DNA of 64,000 nt from Asticcacaulis sp. YBE204. Its GTDB lineage: Bacteria; Pseudomonadota; Alphaproteobacteria; Caulobacterales; Caulobacteraceae. Made by a program: the position numbers and the translations under genes. The notes under the pieces were generated by a model that made no database searches, was not told the origin of the DNA, and saw nothing but the letters and a program-made list of their open reading frames with translations. This document shows, piece after piece, positions 54,062 through 62,537 of the stretch; within the stretch, counting starts at the first letter, position 1, and each line of letters starts with the position of its first letter. The stretch covers positions 1 through 64,000 of the forward strand of contig NZ_AWGF01000003.1 of the NCBI RefSeq assembly GCF_000495855.1, written 5' to 3'.

Positions 54062-54883
54062 TTAACGGGTGCGCCGGAAGAGCGGGCGCGGCGGGGTGGG
54101 ATCGGCGTCCTCGGCCCCCTGCCCTCCGAACAGTTCATCGTCAAGCACGGACGGCTGACGGCTGCGGGGACTGGCGGGGCGCGGGACAGTGTCCGGTCTG
54201 CGTTCTGGCAAGGGGTCGCGAGATCGCGACGCACCGGTCCCCTTAGGATCGGCGAAGGCCCTCAACATTTCGTTAATAGCTTGCAGCCCGAATTCGGAAA
54301 CCTGTTCGGTTTCGGCCTTTGTCGGTGCGGGTTCGCGACGGCTGAGACGGTCGTTCAGATCGCGCAACCGGCGCGAGTCGGGCAGCGGCAATTCGTCGTC
54401 CTCGATCTCGTCATCGAAAGCCGGACGGCGGTTCCCGGCATAGGTTTGCCGCGCCTCGGCACCCCGGGCGCGTGACCATTCTTCACGCTGTTGCGTTTCG
54501 CGCTGGATGCGTAGTGGCGGCTCTTCGACGGGTTCCGGCTCAACCCGCACCGGCTCGACCCGCGCGGTGGCAATCCCGCTTTCCAGATCGCGCTGGGCCC
54601 GTTCGGCGCGGTTGATCTGGCTTTCCAGCTTGTTGAGCAGGTCGCGCGCCGCCATGATCCGCCCGTGCAGCAGTTCCTGCGACTCTTCGGCATTATGGTG
54701 CAGTTCGCGCAGGGACGCGTGGGCCTTTATCGCCGCCTGATCCAGTTCCCCCACCGCCTTGATGAAGCTTTCCTGCCCGTTGCGCAGGCTCTTCAGCCGT
54801 CCGTTCAGGCGCACGCCGAACCACAGGGCCGCCAGCAGCAGCCCCATCAGCACGACATCCATGATCAGACCGGCAGCGGTCAT
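54062..54883 (-). CDS. DUF6468-type bitopic membrane protein, possible PflI counterpart
   Basis: The 273-residue protein has one N-terminal helix (residues 6-24), a coiled-coil region (about 30-100) and a long Arg/Pro/Glu-rich, probably disordered tail. It overlaps the fliM stop by one base (TAATG). In Caulobacter a bitopic Pro-rich protein next to fliL and fliM, PflI, positions the flagellum; this gene is in the matching place, though sequence identity was not tested. Confidence 0.7.
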   Translation of the reverse strand: MTAAGLIMDVVLMGLLLAALWFGVRLNGRLKSLRNGQESFIKAVGELDQAAIKAHASLRELHHNAEESQELLHGRIMAARDLLNKLESQINRAERAQRDLESGIATARVEPVRVEPEPVEEPPLRIQRETQQREEWSRARGAEARQTYAGNRRPAFDDEIEDDELPLPDSRRLRDLNDRLSRREPAPTKAETEQVSEFGLQAINEMLRAFADPKGTGASRSRDPLPERRPDTVPRPASPRSRQPSVLDDELFGGQGAEDADPTPPRPLFRRTR

Positions 54884-56055
54884 TATTTCTTCTTAAATTG
54901 CGTCAATCGGCGCTTGGTGGACGCCGCCAGGGGCTGATCGACCCGGACGGCGATATTGTGGCCCTTGCGCCCCATCCTTCCTTGCGTCAGCGGAATGTTC
55001 CCGCAACGCAGCTGGACCGGAGAATCAGCATTGGCATTGAGCACGATGGTCTCACCCACCTGCAAGTTCAAGACCTGAGACAGCGGCAATTGCTGTTCGT
55101 CGAGCACGGCGCGCACTTCCATCTGAGTCGTCCACAGTTCCGTGGCCAGGTGGCTTTCCCAGATATTATCGCGGCCGAACTTTTCGCCCATGAACTGCTG
55201 AAGCAGCATCTTGCGGATCGGCTCCAGCGTCGCATAGGGCAGCAGCAACTCGACACGCCCGCCGCGGTCTTCCATGTCGATGCGCAGCTTGACCAGAATC
55301 GCCGCATTGGCCGGGCGCGCGATGGCGGCAAAGCGCGGATTGGTCTCAAGGCGATCGAGGTTGAAATTGACCGGGGTCAGGGGCTCGAACGCCATCTTGG
55401 CGTCGTTGAGCACGACCTCCACCATCCGCTGCACCAGCACGCGCTCGATCGTCGTATAGGGTCGGCCTTCGATGCGGAGCGCCGCCGTGCCGCGCCGTCC
55501 GCCCAGCAGCACGTCGACGATCGAATAGATCAGGTTGGAATCGACGGTCAGCAGGCCGTAATTGTCCAGTTCCTCGGCGCGAAACACCGCCAGAATCGCC
55601 GGCAGCGGGATCGAATTTAGGTAATCGCCGAAGCGGATCGAGGAAATATTGTCGAGCGACACTTCGACGTTATCCGACGTAAAGTTCCGCAAAGACGTCG
55701 TCATCAGGCGCACGAGCCGGTCGAAGACGATTTCGAGCATCGGCAGACGCTCGTACGACACCATCGCCGAATTGATGATCGCCCGGATGCCGGAGCGCTC
55801 ATTATATTCGTCTTCCGAGAGGTCGAAACCCAGCAGGCTGTCGATTTCGTCCTGATTGAGGATGCGTTCGGCGCCCGTCGGCACGGCAAAGCGCGCATCG
55901 CCGCCCCCGCCGCCGACCATGGCTTCCCATTCGGCGGCCAAATCGCCCGCACCGTCGCCGCCCCCGCCGCCGCCCCCGCCAGTCGAGGCCTCGGCCTCGG
56001 CGGCAAGTTCGGCCTCCCACTGGGCCATCATAGCTTCCTGATCGACGTCAGCCAT
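54883..56055 (-). CDS. fliM: flagellar motor switch protein FliM
   Basis: The 390-residue FliM has the CheY-P binding motif ILNQDEIDSLLGFD and FliM middle-domain signatures (NSAMVSYERLPMLEIVFDRL, TSLRNF), plus the C-terminal SpoA domain (VGETIVLNANADSPVQLRCG). Unusually, about 65 residues with two poly-Gly runs and a repeated EWEA word precede the CheY motif, which normally lies at the extreme N-terminus. Confidence 0.95.
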   Translation of the reverse strand: MADVDQEAMMAQWEAELAAEAEASTGGGGGGGGDGAGDLAAEWEAMVGGGGGDARFAVPTGAERILNQDEIDSLLGFDLSEDEYNERSGIRAIINSAMVSYERLPMLEIVFDRLVRLMTTSLRNFTSDNVEVSLDNISSIRFGDYLNSIPLPAILAVFRAEELDNYGLLTVDSNLIYSIVDVLLGGRRGTAALRIEGRPYTTIERVLVQRMVEVVLNDAKMAFEPLTPVNFNLDRLETNPRFAAIARPANAAILVKLRIDMEDRGGRVELLLPYATLEPIRKMLLQQFMGEKFGRDNIWESHLATELWTTQMEVRAVLDEQQLPLSQVLNLQVGETIVLNANADSPVQLRCGNIPLTQGRMGRKGHNIAVRVDQPLAASTKRRLTQFKKK

Positions 56056-56091
56056 TTACTCTTGTACTCACTCAGTGGGTTGAAGCAGGGT

Positions 56092-56736
56092 TTAGCTCAC
56101 AAGCATTTCTTCGATCAGCACCGCATTGATCTTGTGCGGAGCCAGGACGAGATTGACGCGGCGCAGGATTTCCAGCCGCAACTGATAATTGCCCTGCGAC
56201 CCCGCCAGATCTTCCGGGCGCAGTTCGCGCATGAACCCCTGCAACACATCGTCGATACGAGGCAGGTTTTCGCTCAGCAATTCGACCGTTTCATGGTCGG
56301 CGACCTCGAAGGTCAATTTAAGCTTGAGAACGGTCGTCTTGCCGGTCGGGTTTTGGATATTGGACAGACTGTCGGGCAGGGTAAAATAGGTGATACCGTC
56401 GGGCCCTTCGGAAATGACCGGCTGGGTCTTGGGGTCGACCTTTTCGCCGCCGCCGCCGTGACCGCCCTTCTCTTCCTTCTTCTTGCCGTGACCGTCGTCC
56501 TTTTTCTTCTCGCCGTGGCCGTCCTTGGCCGCTTCGCCGTGCGCACCGGCCTCGGCGGCGGGCTTGGGCTTGAGGAACAGGAAATAAGCCGCCGCCCCGC
56601 CACCGCCCAGCAGCAGAACGCCCGCGGCGATGGCGATGATCAGGATGGGCGGGCCTTTTTTAGCCGGGGCTTCGCCGTCGGCACCCTCAGCAGGCGCGGC
56701 GTCAGCCTCTTTCGCGGGTTTTTCTTTCTTGGCCAT
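56092..56736 (-). CDS. fliL: flagellar stator-associated protein FliL
   Basis: The 214-residue protein has a short cytoplasmic tail, one membrane helix (about 30-52), a His/Lys/Gly/Glu-rich periplasmic linker (about 60-100) and the FliL domain (TVLKLKLTFEVADHETVELL, RRVNLVLAPHKINAVLIEEM). It supports stator function at the basal body. It leads the fliL-fliM-DUF6468-motE operon, with a CtrA-like half-box upstream. Confidence 0.93.
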   Translation of the reverse strand: MAKKEKPAKEADAAPAEGADGEAPAKKGPPILIIAIAAGVLLLGGGGAAAYFLFLKPKPAAEAGAHGEAAKDGHGEKKKDDGHGKKKEEKGGHGGGGEKVDPKTQPVISEGPDGITYFTLPDSLSNIQNPTGKTTVLKLKLTFEVADHETVELLSENLPRIDDVLQGFMRELRPEDLAGSQGNYQLRLEILRRVNLVLAPHKINAVLIEEMLVS

Positions 56737-56806
56737 TATGCCGGGTACACTCGATCAGGCGTGGCATGGCCACAGACGTAAGGGATGCCGCATCCTCACA
56801 AACTAT

Positions 56807-56823
56807 GGTTAATGAAGTGTTGG
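56807..56823 (-). promoter_or_regulatory. degenerate CtrA-like box upstream of fliL
   Basis: On the minus strand CCAA-CACTTCA-TTAACC: one perfect half and one weak half with 7-bp spacing, 71 bp before the fliL ATG, matching the distances of the fliQ and flgB boxes. The intergenic gap is 56737-57135; otherwise it holds only the element at 56906. Confidence 0.5.
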
Positions 56824-56905
56824 GATTTGGCCGCTGGCGTTAACCTTTCGCCAGATTCGCGAACCGGCGCGACTGAAATTCTGACTATGGCTGCTAAAAT
56901 AGACT

Positions 56906-57095
56906 CTCCCTCCTCCCTACGTAGTGGGGTATAGCGCCAGCGAAAGTATATCTTTCGCAAGCGATGGGCACGCCGAAGGCGTGACGGAGGGGTACACCTC
57001 CGAAAATCCAGCGCGCTGAACGGCTTGGCATTATACCCCTCCGCCTCAACGCTACGCGTTTCGGCACCTCCCCATCTTCGATAGGGAGGAGGGAG
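56906..57095. repeat. intergenic palindromic element, family 2 copy 5 (divergent)
   Basis: Left end CTCTCCCTCCTCCCTACG, right end ATAGGGAGGAGGGAGAC, with CACCTCCCCATC inside the right arm. The left GGGGAGGTGG word is altered (GTGGGGTATAGCG) and the centre has expanded palindromes (TATCTTTCGCAAGCG), so this copy is longer and more diverged. Confidence 0.75.
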
Positions 57096-57135
57096 ACCTA
57101 CAAGCGACGCCCTCATCGGCCAAGGATGGCGATTT

Positions 57136-57765
57136 TCAGAGCTGGTGCTTGGTGCCGATAAAGTAAGCTGCTCCGGTCCATACCGAAACCACTGCCGCCA
57201 ACCACAAGGCGATATAGGCGCTTACGAAGAAGGGATCGTACCACAGCGGCATGACGTCCGTCAGTTTAAAGGCGGCCCAGCTTTCCGTGAGCAAAAGTGC
57301 GCCCAGCGCCACCATCTGCAAGGTCGTCTTCCATTTGGACAATAGGGTCACCGGCAGGGTTATGCCGCGTCCGGCGACCGATTCGCGCAGCGACGATACG
57401 GCAAACTCCCGGAACAGAATGATCGCGCCCGGCAGGACGAAAATCGGGTCGCCCTTGTGCATGGCGAACAGACCCAGAATGGTGCCGCAAACTAGAATCT
57501 TGTCGGCGATAGGGTCGAGGATGGAGCCCCATTTCGATACGGCATTGAGCCTGCGCGCCAGATAACCGTCGAGAAAGTCGGTCGATGCCGCGATGACGAA
57601 CAGCACGAAGGCCCAGCGCTGAAGGCCGAAAATCATGTCGGGCATGACCGAAATCAGTGGGACCGCGTCACCTGAAATCGCCATGAGCAGGAACATAACA
57701 ATGCCCAGCAGCAGGCGCAGGCTGGTCAGTATGTTGGGTATCGGGTTGACGTTTTCGTGGGTCAT
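57136..57765 (-). CDS. pgsA: CDP-diacylglycerol-glycerol-3-phosphate phosphatidyltransferase
   Basis: The 209-residue membrane enzyme has the CDP-alcohol phosphatidyltransferase signature DGYLARRLNAVSKWGSILDP followed by IADK (DGx2ARx8Gx3Dx3D). It makes phosphatidylglycerophosphate. AAGGAGCG precedes the ATG at 57763-57765; the longer frame to 57828 is not used. uvrC lies upstream on the same strand, a frequent pairing. Confidence 0.94.
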   Translation of the reverse strand: MTHENVNPIPNILTSLRLLLGIVMFLLMAISGDAVPLISVMPDMIFGLQRWAFVLFVIAASTDFLDGYLARRLNAVSKWGSILDPIADKILVCGTILGLFAMHKGDPIFVLPGAIILFREFAVSSLRESVAGRGITLPVTLLSKWKTTLQMVALGALLLTESWAAFKLTDVMPLWYDPFFVSAYIALWLAAVVSVWTGAAYFIGTKHQL

Positions 57766-57874
57766 GCCGGATCGCTCCTTCGTCGCACCTCGCCTGAGGC
57801 TGCGCCTGTTTGGCACTTTTACCGCCAAATCTCAAAGGCAAAATGCGTTTATCCCATAAAGGGAAGATATCGAC

Positions 57875-59794
57875 CTACCCGTGGAAGAAGTCGTAGATCT
57901 TCCGCGCCAGAGCCTCGTTGATGCCCTCGACCTTGCGCAGGTCCTCGATCTGCGCCTTGCCGACCTCGCGGCCTGAGCCGAAGGCGGCCAGCAGCGCGCG
58001 CTTCTTGCGCGGGCCGATGCCTTCGATTTCGTCCAACGGGTTCTTGGTGATCGCCGCGTCGCGCTTTTGCCGGTTGGCGCCGATGGCGTAGCGGTGGGCT
58101 TCGTCGCGCAGTCGTTGCAGGTAATAAAGCACCGGAGCCTTCGGCTCCATCATGAAGGGCGCGCGGCCCGGCATGAAGAAACGCTCCATGCCCGCGTCCC
58201 GGTCGGGGCCCTTGGCGACGCCGACGATTTTGATGTCCTCCATGTTAAGGTCGCGCATGACCTCCAGCACGGCGTCGAGTTGCCCTTGCCCACCGTCGAC
58301 CAGCACCAGATCGGGCCGCCCGAAGCCCTCGTCGTCGCTGGCATCGGCGGCGCGGTTTTTCAAGCGCATGAAGCGGCGGCGGAAGACCTCGCGCATCATG
58401 GCGTAGTCGTCGCCGGCATTCATCTTGTCGAGGTCGCGGATGGTGAACTTGCGGTACTGGCCCTTCATAAAGCCTTCCGGCCCGGCCACGACCATGCCCC
58501 CGACCGCATGCGTACCGCCAAGGTGCGAGTTGTCGTAGACTTCAATGCGTTCCGGCGGTGCGGGCAATTCGAAAATATCCGCCACGCCTTTCAACAGCCG
58601 CGTCTGGGCCGAATGCTCGGCCATGCGCCGCCCCAAGGCCGACTTGGCGTTGTTGAGCGCGTGGGCCACGACGTCGGCTTTTTCGCCGCGTTTCGGATTG
58701 TGGATTTCGACCTTGCGGTCGGCGCGCAAGGACAGCGCCTCCATCATCAGATCGGGCTCCGACAACGGATGCGAAACGAGGATCAGCTTCGGCACCGGGC
58801 GATCCTGATAGAACTGCCCCAGAAAGGCGTCGAGGATCTCGCCCTCGCCGCTGTCGGCCTCTTCACCTGAATCCGGCACGCGCGGGAAATAGGCGCGGTC
58901 GCCCCAGTTCTGCCCCGCGCGATAGAACACCGCCTGCACGCAGGCCGAGCCGCCCTCGCTAACCACGGCGAAGACATCGGCCTCGGCCTCGCCCAGCCCG
59001 ATCGAGGACGACATGGTGATGTGGTTGAGCGAGCGCACCCGGTCGCGCAGGAAGGCGGCTTTTTCGAAATCCATATCGTCCGAGGCGCGCATCATCTGCT
59101 TCGACAGGTCGTCGATGACGACACGCGATCGTCCTTTGAGGAAATCCTGCGCCTGTTCGACCAAAGCGTTGTAGTCGTCCAGGCTGATTACCCCCGTACA
59201 GGGCGCGGAACAGCGGCGGATCTGATGCAGCATGCACGGTCGGGTGCGCGAGGCATAGACGCTGTCGGTGCAGGTCCTGAGCAGAAACGCCCGTTGCAGC
59301 GTATCGAGCGTGCGATTGACCGCGCCGGTCGAGGCGAACGGGCCGTAATATTCGCCCTTGATCGAATGCGCCCCGCGGTGCTTGGTGATCTGCGCCGCCT
59401 CGTGATCCTTGCGCACCAGTATCTCGGCAAAGGATTTGTCGTCGCGCAAAAGCACATTGTAACGCGGCTTGAGCGCCTTGATCAGGCGCGCCTCCAGCAA
59501 CAGGGCTTCGCCTTCGGTGCGGGTGCGGACAATGACCATAGAGCGCGTCAGATAGACCATCCGCGCGATGCGCTGGGCGTGGACGCGGCCCTGCGCATAT
59601 TGCAGGATGCGTTTCTTGAGCGACTTGGCCTTGCCGACGTAGAGCACCTCGTCGTTCTCGCCGATCATGCGATAGACGCCCGGCTTGTCCTCGGCCAACC
59701 GCGCCTCGCGCAGGATCAGGGCCGCGCCGGTCAGCACCTCTTCCACGGCTTCCGCATCTAATATGGGTTGGTCTTCCGTCACCGAGTCACTCAT
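57875..59794 (-). CDS. uvrC: UvrABC system protein C
   Basis: The 639-residue protein has the N-terminal GIY-YIG nuclease (PGVYRMIGENDEVLYVGKAK), a Cys-containing region (CTDSVYASRTRPCMLHQIRR), a UVR motif, an RNase-H-like nuclease domain (DLVLVDGGQGQLDAVLEVM) and C-terminal helix-hairpin-helix (IEGIGPRKKRALLAAFGS). It makes both incisions in nucleotide excision repair. Confidence 0.97.
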   Translation of the reverse strand: MSDSVTEDQPILDAEAVEEVLTGAALILREARLAEDKPGVYRMIGENDEVLYVGKAKSLKKRILQYAQGRVHAQRIARMVYLTRSMVIVRTRTEGEALLLEARLIKALKPRYNVLLRDDKSFAEILVRKDHEAAQITKHRGAHSIKGEYYGPFASTGAVNRTLDTLQRAFLLRTCTDSVYASRTRPCMLHQIRRCSAPCTGVISLDDYNALVEQAQDFLKGRSRVVIDDLSKQMMRASDDMDFEKAAFLRDRVRSLNHITMSSSIGLGEAEADVFAVVSEGGSACVQAVFYRAGQNWGDRAYFPRVPDSGEEADSGEGEILDAFLGQFYQDRPVPKLILVSHPLSEPDLMMEALSLRADRKVEIHNPKRGEKADVVAHALNNAKSALGRRMAEHSAQTRLLKGVADIFELPAPPERIEVYDNSHLGGTHAVGGMVVAGPEGFMKGQYRKFTIRDLDKMNAGDDYAMMREVFRRRFMRLKNRAADASDDEGFGRPDLVLVDGGQGQLDAVLEVMRDLNMEDIKIVGVAKGPDRDAGMERFFMPGRAPFMMEPKAPVLYYLQRLRDEAHRYAIGANRQKRDAAITKNPLDEIEGIGPRKKRALLAAFGSGREVGKAQIEDLRKVEGINEALARKIYDFFHG

Positions 59795-59986
59795 GCCTGT
59801 ACGCCTTATGTTCGCATAAATGCCCTCCTACGCGTCGGGATACAAGCACCGTTATCGAAAACTTTTAGTGCCCCGCCTTCACGCCCTGTAATGTTCGGTT
59901 GTCACAATTTTGTTGGCCGGACGTTCCAAATGAAATATGGAGAGCCAACCTCCCTTCATGTCGTTTCATAAAAAGTATCGCGTTCC

Positions 59987-61144
59987 ATGCCGGACTCCGC
60001 CGTCCCCACCGCTGCCAAATCCGGTGAAATCCGCGCCCTGACGGGACTCCGCGGCGTCGCGGCGCTGTATGTCGTGCTTTATCACGCCACCGGCTATTTC
60101 CGTTTTCCGGAGCCGTGGCAGCACTATGTCAAGCACGGCTATATCGCGGTGGACCTGTTTTTCGTCCTGTCGGGCTTCGTCATGGCCATGACCTATGGCC
60201 GGATGTTCGAGGGCCGATTCGAGCCCAGAGCGTTCGGCAAGTTCATCCTGCTACGCGTGGCGCGCGTCTGGCCGCTGTTCGCCCTGATGACGGTGATCAC
60301 CGCCCTGCTCATCCCCACCGTGCTGGGGACGCGCTACTATTTCGAAGACCTCGCCCGCGCCATCCTGCCCAACCTGACCATGACTCAGGCCTGGGGGCTG
60401 GCCAATTCCATCGTCCGTCCGTCGTGGTCGATTTCGACTGAATGGGCGGCCTATCTGCTGTTCCCGCTGATGGTCGTTGCCGCTCTAAGATGGTCGTGGC
60501 AAAAGGCCCTGATCGCCGCCGCCGTGGCCGCCGGCCTGCTGGCGCTAGTCGCCTATGGCCCGCTGTGGTTCGGTCAGGCGGCACGGCGCACCGGCCCGCT
60601 CGATATCGCGGCGTCCTATGCTACTGGCACGATGCTGCGCTGCCTGTTGAGCTTCTTCATCGGCATGGTCGCGTTCCGTTTCCGCGCCCTGATCCCGTCG
60701 CGCGCCGCCCTGCTGATTCTGGGCGTGTCGTTGCTGCTTCTGGCGTGGCGTCCGTCGGACCTGATCCTTGTCGGCCTGTTTGCGCTGCTGGTCATGGCGC
60801 TGTCGACCGACGAAGGCCCCGTGGCGAAAGCGCTCGGCAGCGGCGCGGCTTACAAGCTTGGCCTGTGGTCCTACGCCATCTATCTGATCCACGATGTCGT
60901 GCTGTTTGCCGTTTACCGCACCCTGCCGAAATTCGGTCTGGCCCTGCCGGGCGAACGTATCCACTGGCTCTGGGCGTCGATCGCAGTGACCATAGCCCTG
61001 TCGGCACTGGCGCATTACGGGTTCGAAAAGCCCTCACGCAACGGGCTGCGCGCCGTCATCGGGCGTAAAAAAGCACCTACCACAAAGGGTCAGGTGGAAA
61101 GCCTTGGGTCACTTCCTGTATCCGCCGCAGAGACCCCCCGTTAA
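59987..61144 (+). CDS. acyltransferase family 3 membrane protein
   Basis: The 385-residue protein has about ten membrane segments and AT3 motifs: RALTGLRGVAALYVVLYHAT at the start and GYIAVDLFFVLSGFVMAMTY. AT3 enzymes O-acylate sugars of lipopolysaccharide, exopolysaccharide or peptidoglycan from the membrane; the target is unknown. Its last 68 bp overlap the convergent NUDIX gene. No strong Shine-Dalgarno is seen before ATG 59987. Confidence 0.9.
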   Translation: MPDSAVPTAAKSGEIRALTGLRGVAALYVVLYHATGYFRFPEPWQHYVKHGYIAVDLFFVLSGFVMAMTYGRMFEGRFEPRAFGKFILLRVARVWPLFALMTVITALLIPTVLGTRYYFEDLARAILPNLTMTQAWGLANSIVRPSWSISTEWAAYLLFPLMVVAALRWSWQKALIAAAVAAGLLALVAYGPLWFGQAARRTGPLDIAASYATGTMLRCLLSFFIGMVAFRFRALIPSRAALLILGVSLLLLAWRPSDLILVGLFALLVMALSTDEGPVAKALGSGAAYKLGLWSYAIYLIHDVVLFAVYRTLPKFGLALPGERIHWLWASIAVTIALSALAHYGFEKPSRNGLRAVIGRKKAPTTKGQVESLGSLPVSAAETPR

Positions 61145-61550
61145 TATTATCCGGCAGGGCGTCGAAGTCGAAAAAGGCCGCCTGCTTGATTTCGCCGTGC
61201 GAGGTCAGGTCACCCTGTTCAAAGCGATCAACGCGATAGACCAGCACATGATCGCCGGGGAAAAAGCGCTCATTGGAATGGATCGACAGTAGTTTCGGTC
61301 GCTCAAGCGGCGTCACCCCGGCCTCTTCCTGGAGTTCACGTATGACGGCATCGCCGGCGGTTTCCATCGCATCCACGCCGCCGCCGGGCAGCCACCAGCC
61401 TTCGAGATAGGTGTGTTCGACCAGAAGGACGCGCTTGCCCTCTTCGATCACCATGCCGCGCACCCCCAGCGTCTTGCCGCGCGTTACGCGCGAATGCGCG
61501 AAAAACAGCGGCCGCGTATAGGGCTCGACAAGGCGTTTCCAGTCTTCCAT
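61077..61550 (-). CDS. NUDIX hydrolase
   Basis: The 157-residue protein carries a full Nudix box, GGGVDAMETAGDAVIRELQE with EAGV (GX5EX7REUXEEXGU). Members hydrolyse nucleotide diphosphate derivatives; the substrate is unknown. The ATG at 61548-61550 is preferred over an in-frame TTG at 61577. Confidence 0.88.
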   Translation of the reverse strand: MEDWKRLVEPYTRPLFFAHSRVTRGKTLGVRGMVIEEGKRVLLVEHTYLEGWWLPGGGVDAMETAGDAVIRELQEEAGVTPLERPKLLSIHSNERFFPGDHVLVYRVDRFEQGDLTSHGEIKQAAFFDFDALPDNINGGSLRRIQEVTQGFPPDPLW

Positions 61551-61687
61551 GAGCTTAGAATGAACCTTGTTATACAATTTCTCAAGTCGTCATTGCGGCG
61601 CAGCACATTTTAATCCGGTAACGCCTCTTGAGTTGCGATCCGCACAAGGTTAAGCACGACGTACAGATTTATTTCGGAGCGTTTTCC

Positions 61688-61768
61688 ATGCTGGCCATCG
61701 CGATCATGTTAGGTTTCCTCGGCGTCGTTGCCCTGATCAACTTCATCGATTTCGGCCGCATTGACTAA
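61688..61768 (+). CDS. 26-residue single-helix membrane protein
   Basis: A short frame starts MLAIAIMLGFLGVVALINF and ends IDFGRID. It is one hydrophobic helix with a short polar tail. GGAG lies 8 bp before the ATG. Its stop codon overlaps the TTG start of the next gene by 8 bp, suggesting coupled translation. The FGRxD-like end resembles tiny proteins seen in other alphaproteobacteria (recollection, untested). Confidence 0.6.
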   Translation: MLAIAIMLGFLGVVALINFIDFGRID

Positions 61769-62537
61769 GAGTGCGCTCGTTACCGGCGCCGCCAAACGAA
61801 TCGGTCGCGCCGTCGCCTTTGCCCTCGCGCGTCAGGGTTACGCCATCGGCGTCCATTACGGCACGTCGGATGCCGCCGCGCATGAGCTGGTCGGTGAATT
61901 ACGCGCCCTGAGCGTCCGCGCCGAAGCCTTGCAGGCCGATCTTTCCGACCCCGACAGCGTCAAGGGTTTGATCCCGGCGGCGGTTGCCGCCCTTGGGCCG
62001 CTGAGCGTGCTCGTCAACAATGCTTCGGTATTTTTCGACGACCGGCTGGGCTCGATGACGGTCGAATGCTGGGATCAGCACATGCGGACCAACCTGCTGG
62101 CCCCGGTGCTGCTGGCGCAGGCCTTTGCCGCGCAAGGCGGGGTTCCCGACGGTGCCGCCATTATCAATCTGATCGATCAGCGCGTTCTGAAACCCTCGCC
62201 GCCGTTCTTTTCCTATGGTTTGTCCAAGGCCGGCCTGTGGCACGCCACGCGGACTCTGGCGCAGGAACTGGCCCCGCGCATTCGCGTCAATGCCGTGGGC
62301 CCCGGCCCGACCCTGCCGTCGATCCATCAGAGCGCCGAAGACTTCGAGTCAGAGGCCGCCTCGACCCTGCTGCAAAAGCGCGTGACACCGGACGAGATCG
62401 CCGAAGCCGTCGTCTATCTGACGCAGGCGCGCTCGGTGACGGGGCAAATGATCTGTGTCGATTCCGGCCAGCATCTGGGCTGGCAAACCCCGGATATGGA
62501 GGGGCTTTTGACCTACTTCGTGCGTTCGACGCTGTAA
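61761..62537 (+). CDS. short-chain dehydrogenase, FolM/pteridine-reductase-like
   Basis: The 258-residue SDR has the TGAAKRIGRAVAFALARQGY cofactor motif with the Arg typical of pteridine reductases (NADPH preference), VNNAS, and the YGLSKAGLW active site. It likely reduces a dihydropterin such as dihydromonapterin or dihydrofolate. The start is TTG at 61761, overlapping the small membrane gene. The 3' end overlaps the convergent prenyl synthase by 25 bp. Confidence 0.85.
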   Translation: MTKSALVTGAAKRIGRAVAFALARQGYAIGVHYGTSDAAAHELVGELRALSVRAEALQADLSDPDSVKGLIPAAVAALGPLSVLVNNASVFFDDRLGSMTVECWDQHMRTNLLAPVLLAQAFAAQGGVPDGAAIINLIDQRVLKPSPPFFSYGLSKAGLWHATRTLAQELAPRIRVNAVGPGPTLPSIHQSAEDFESEAASTLLQKRVTPDEIAEAVVYLTQARSVTGQMICVDSGQHLGWQTPDMEGLLTYFVRSTL

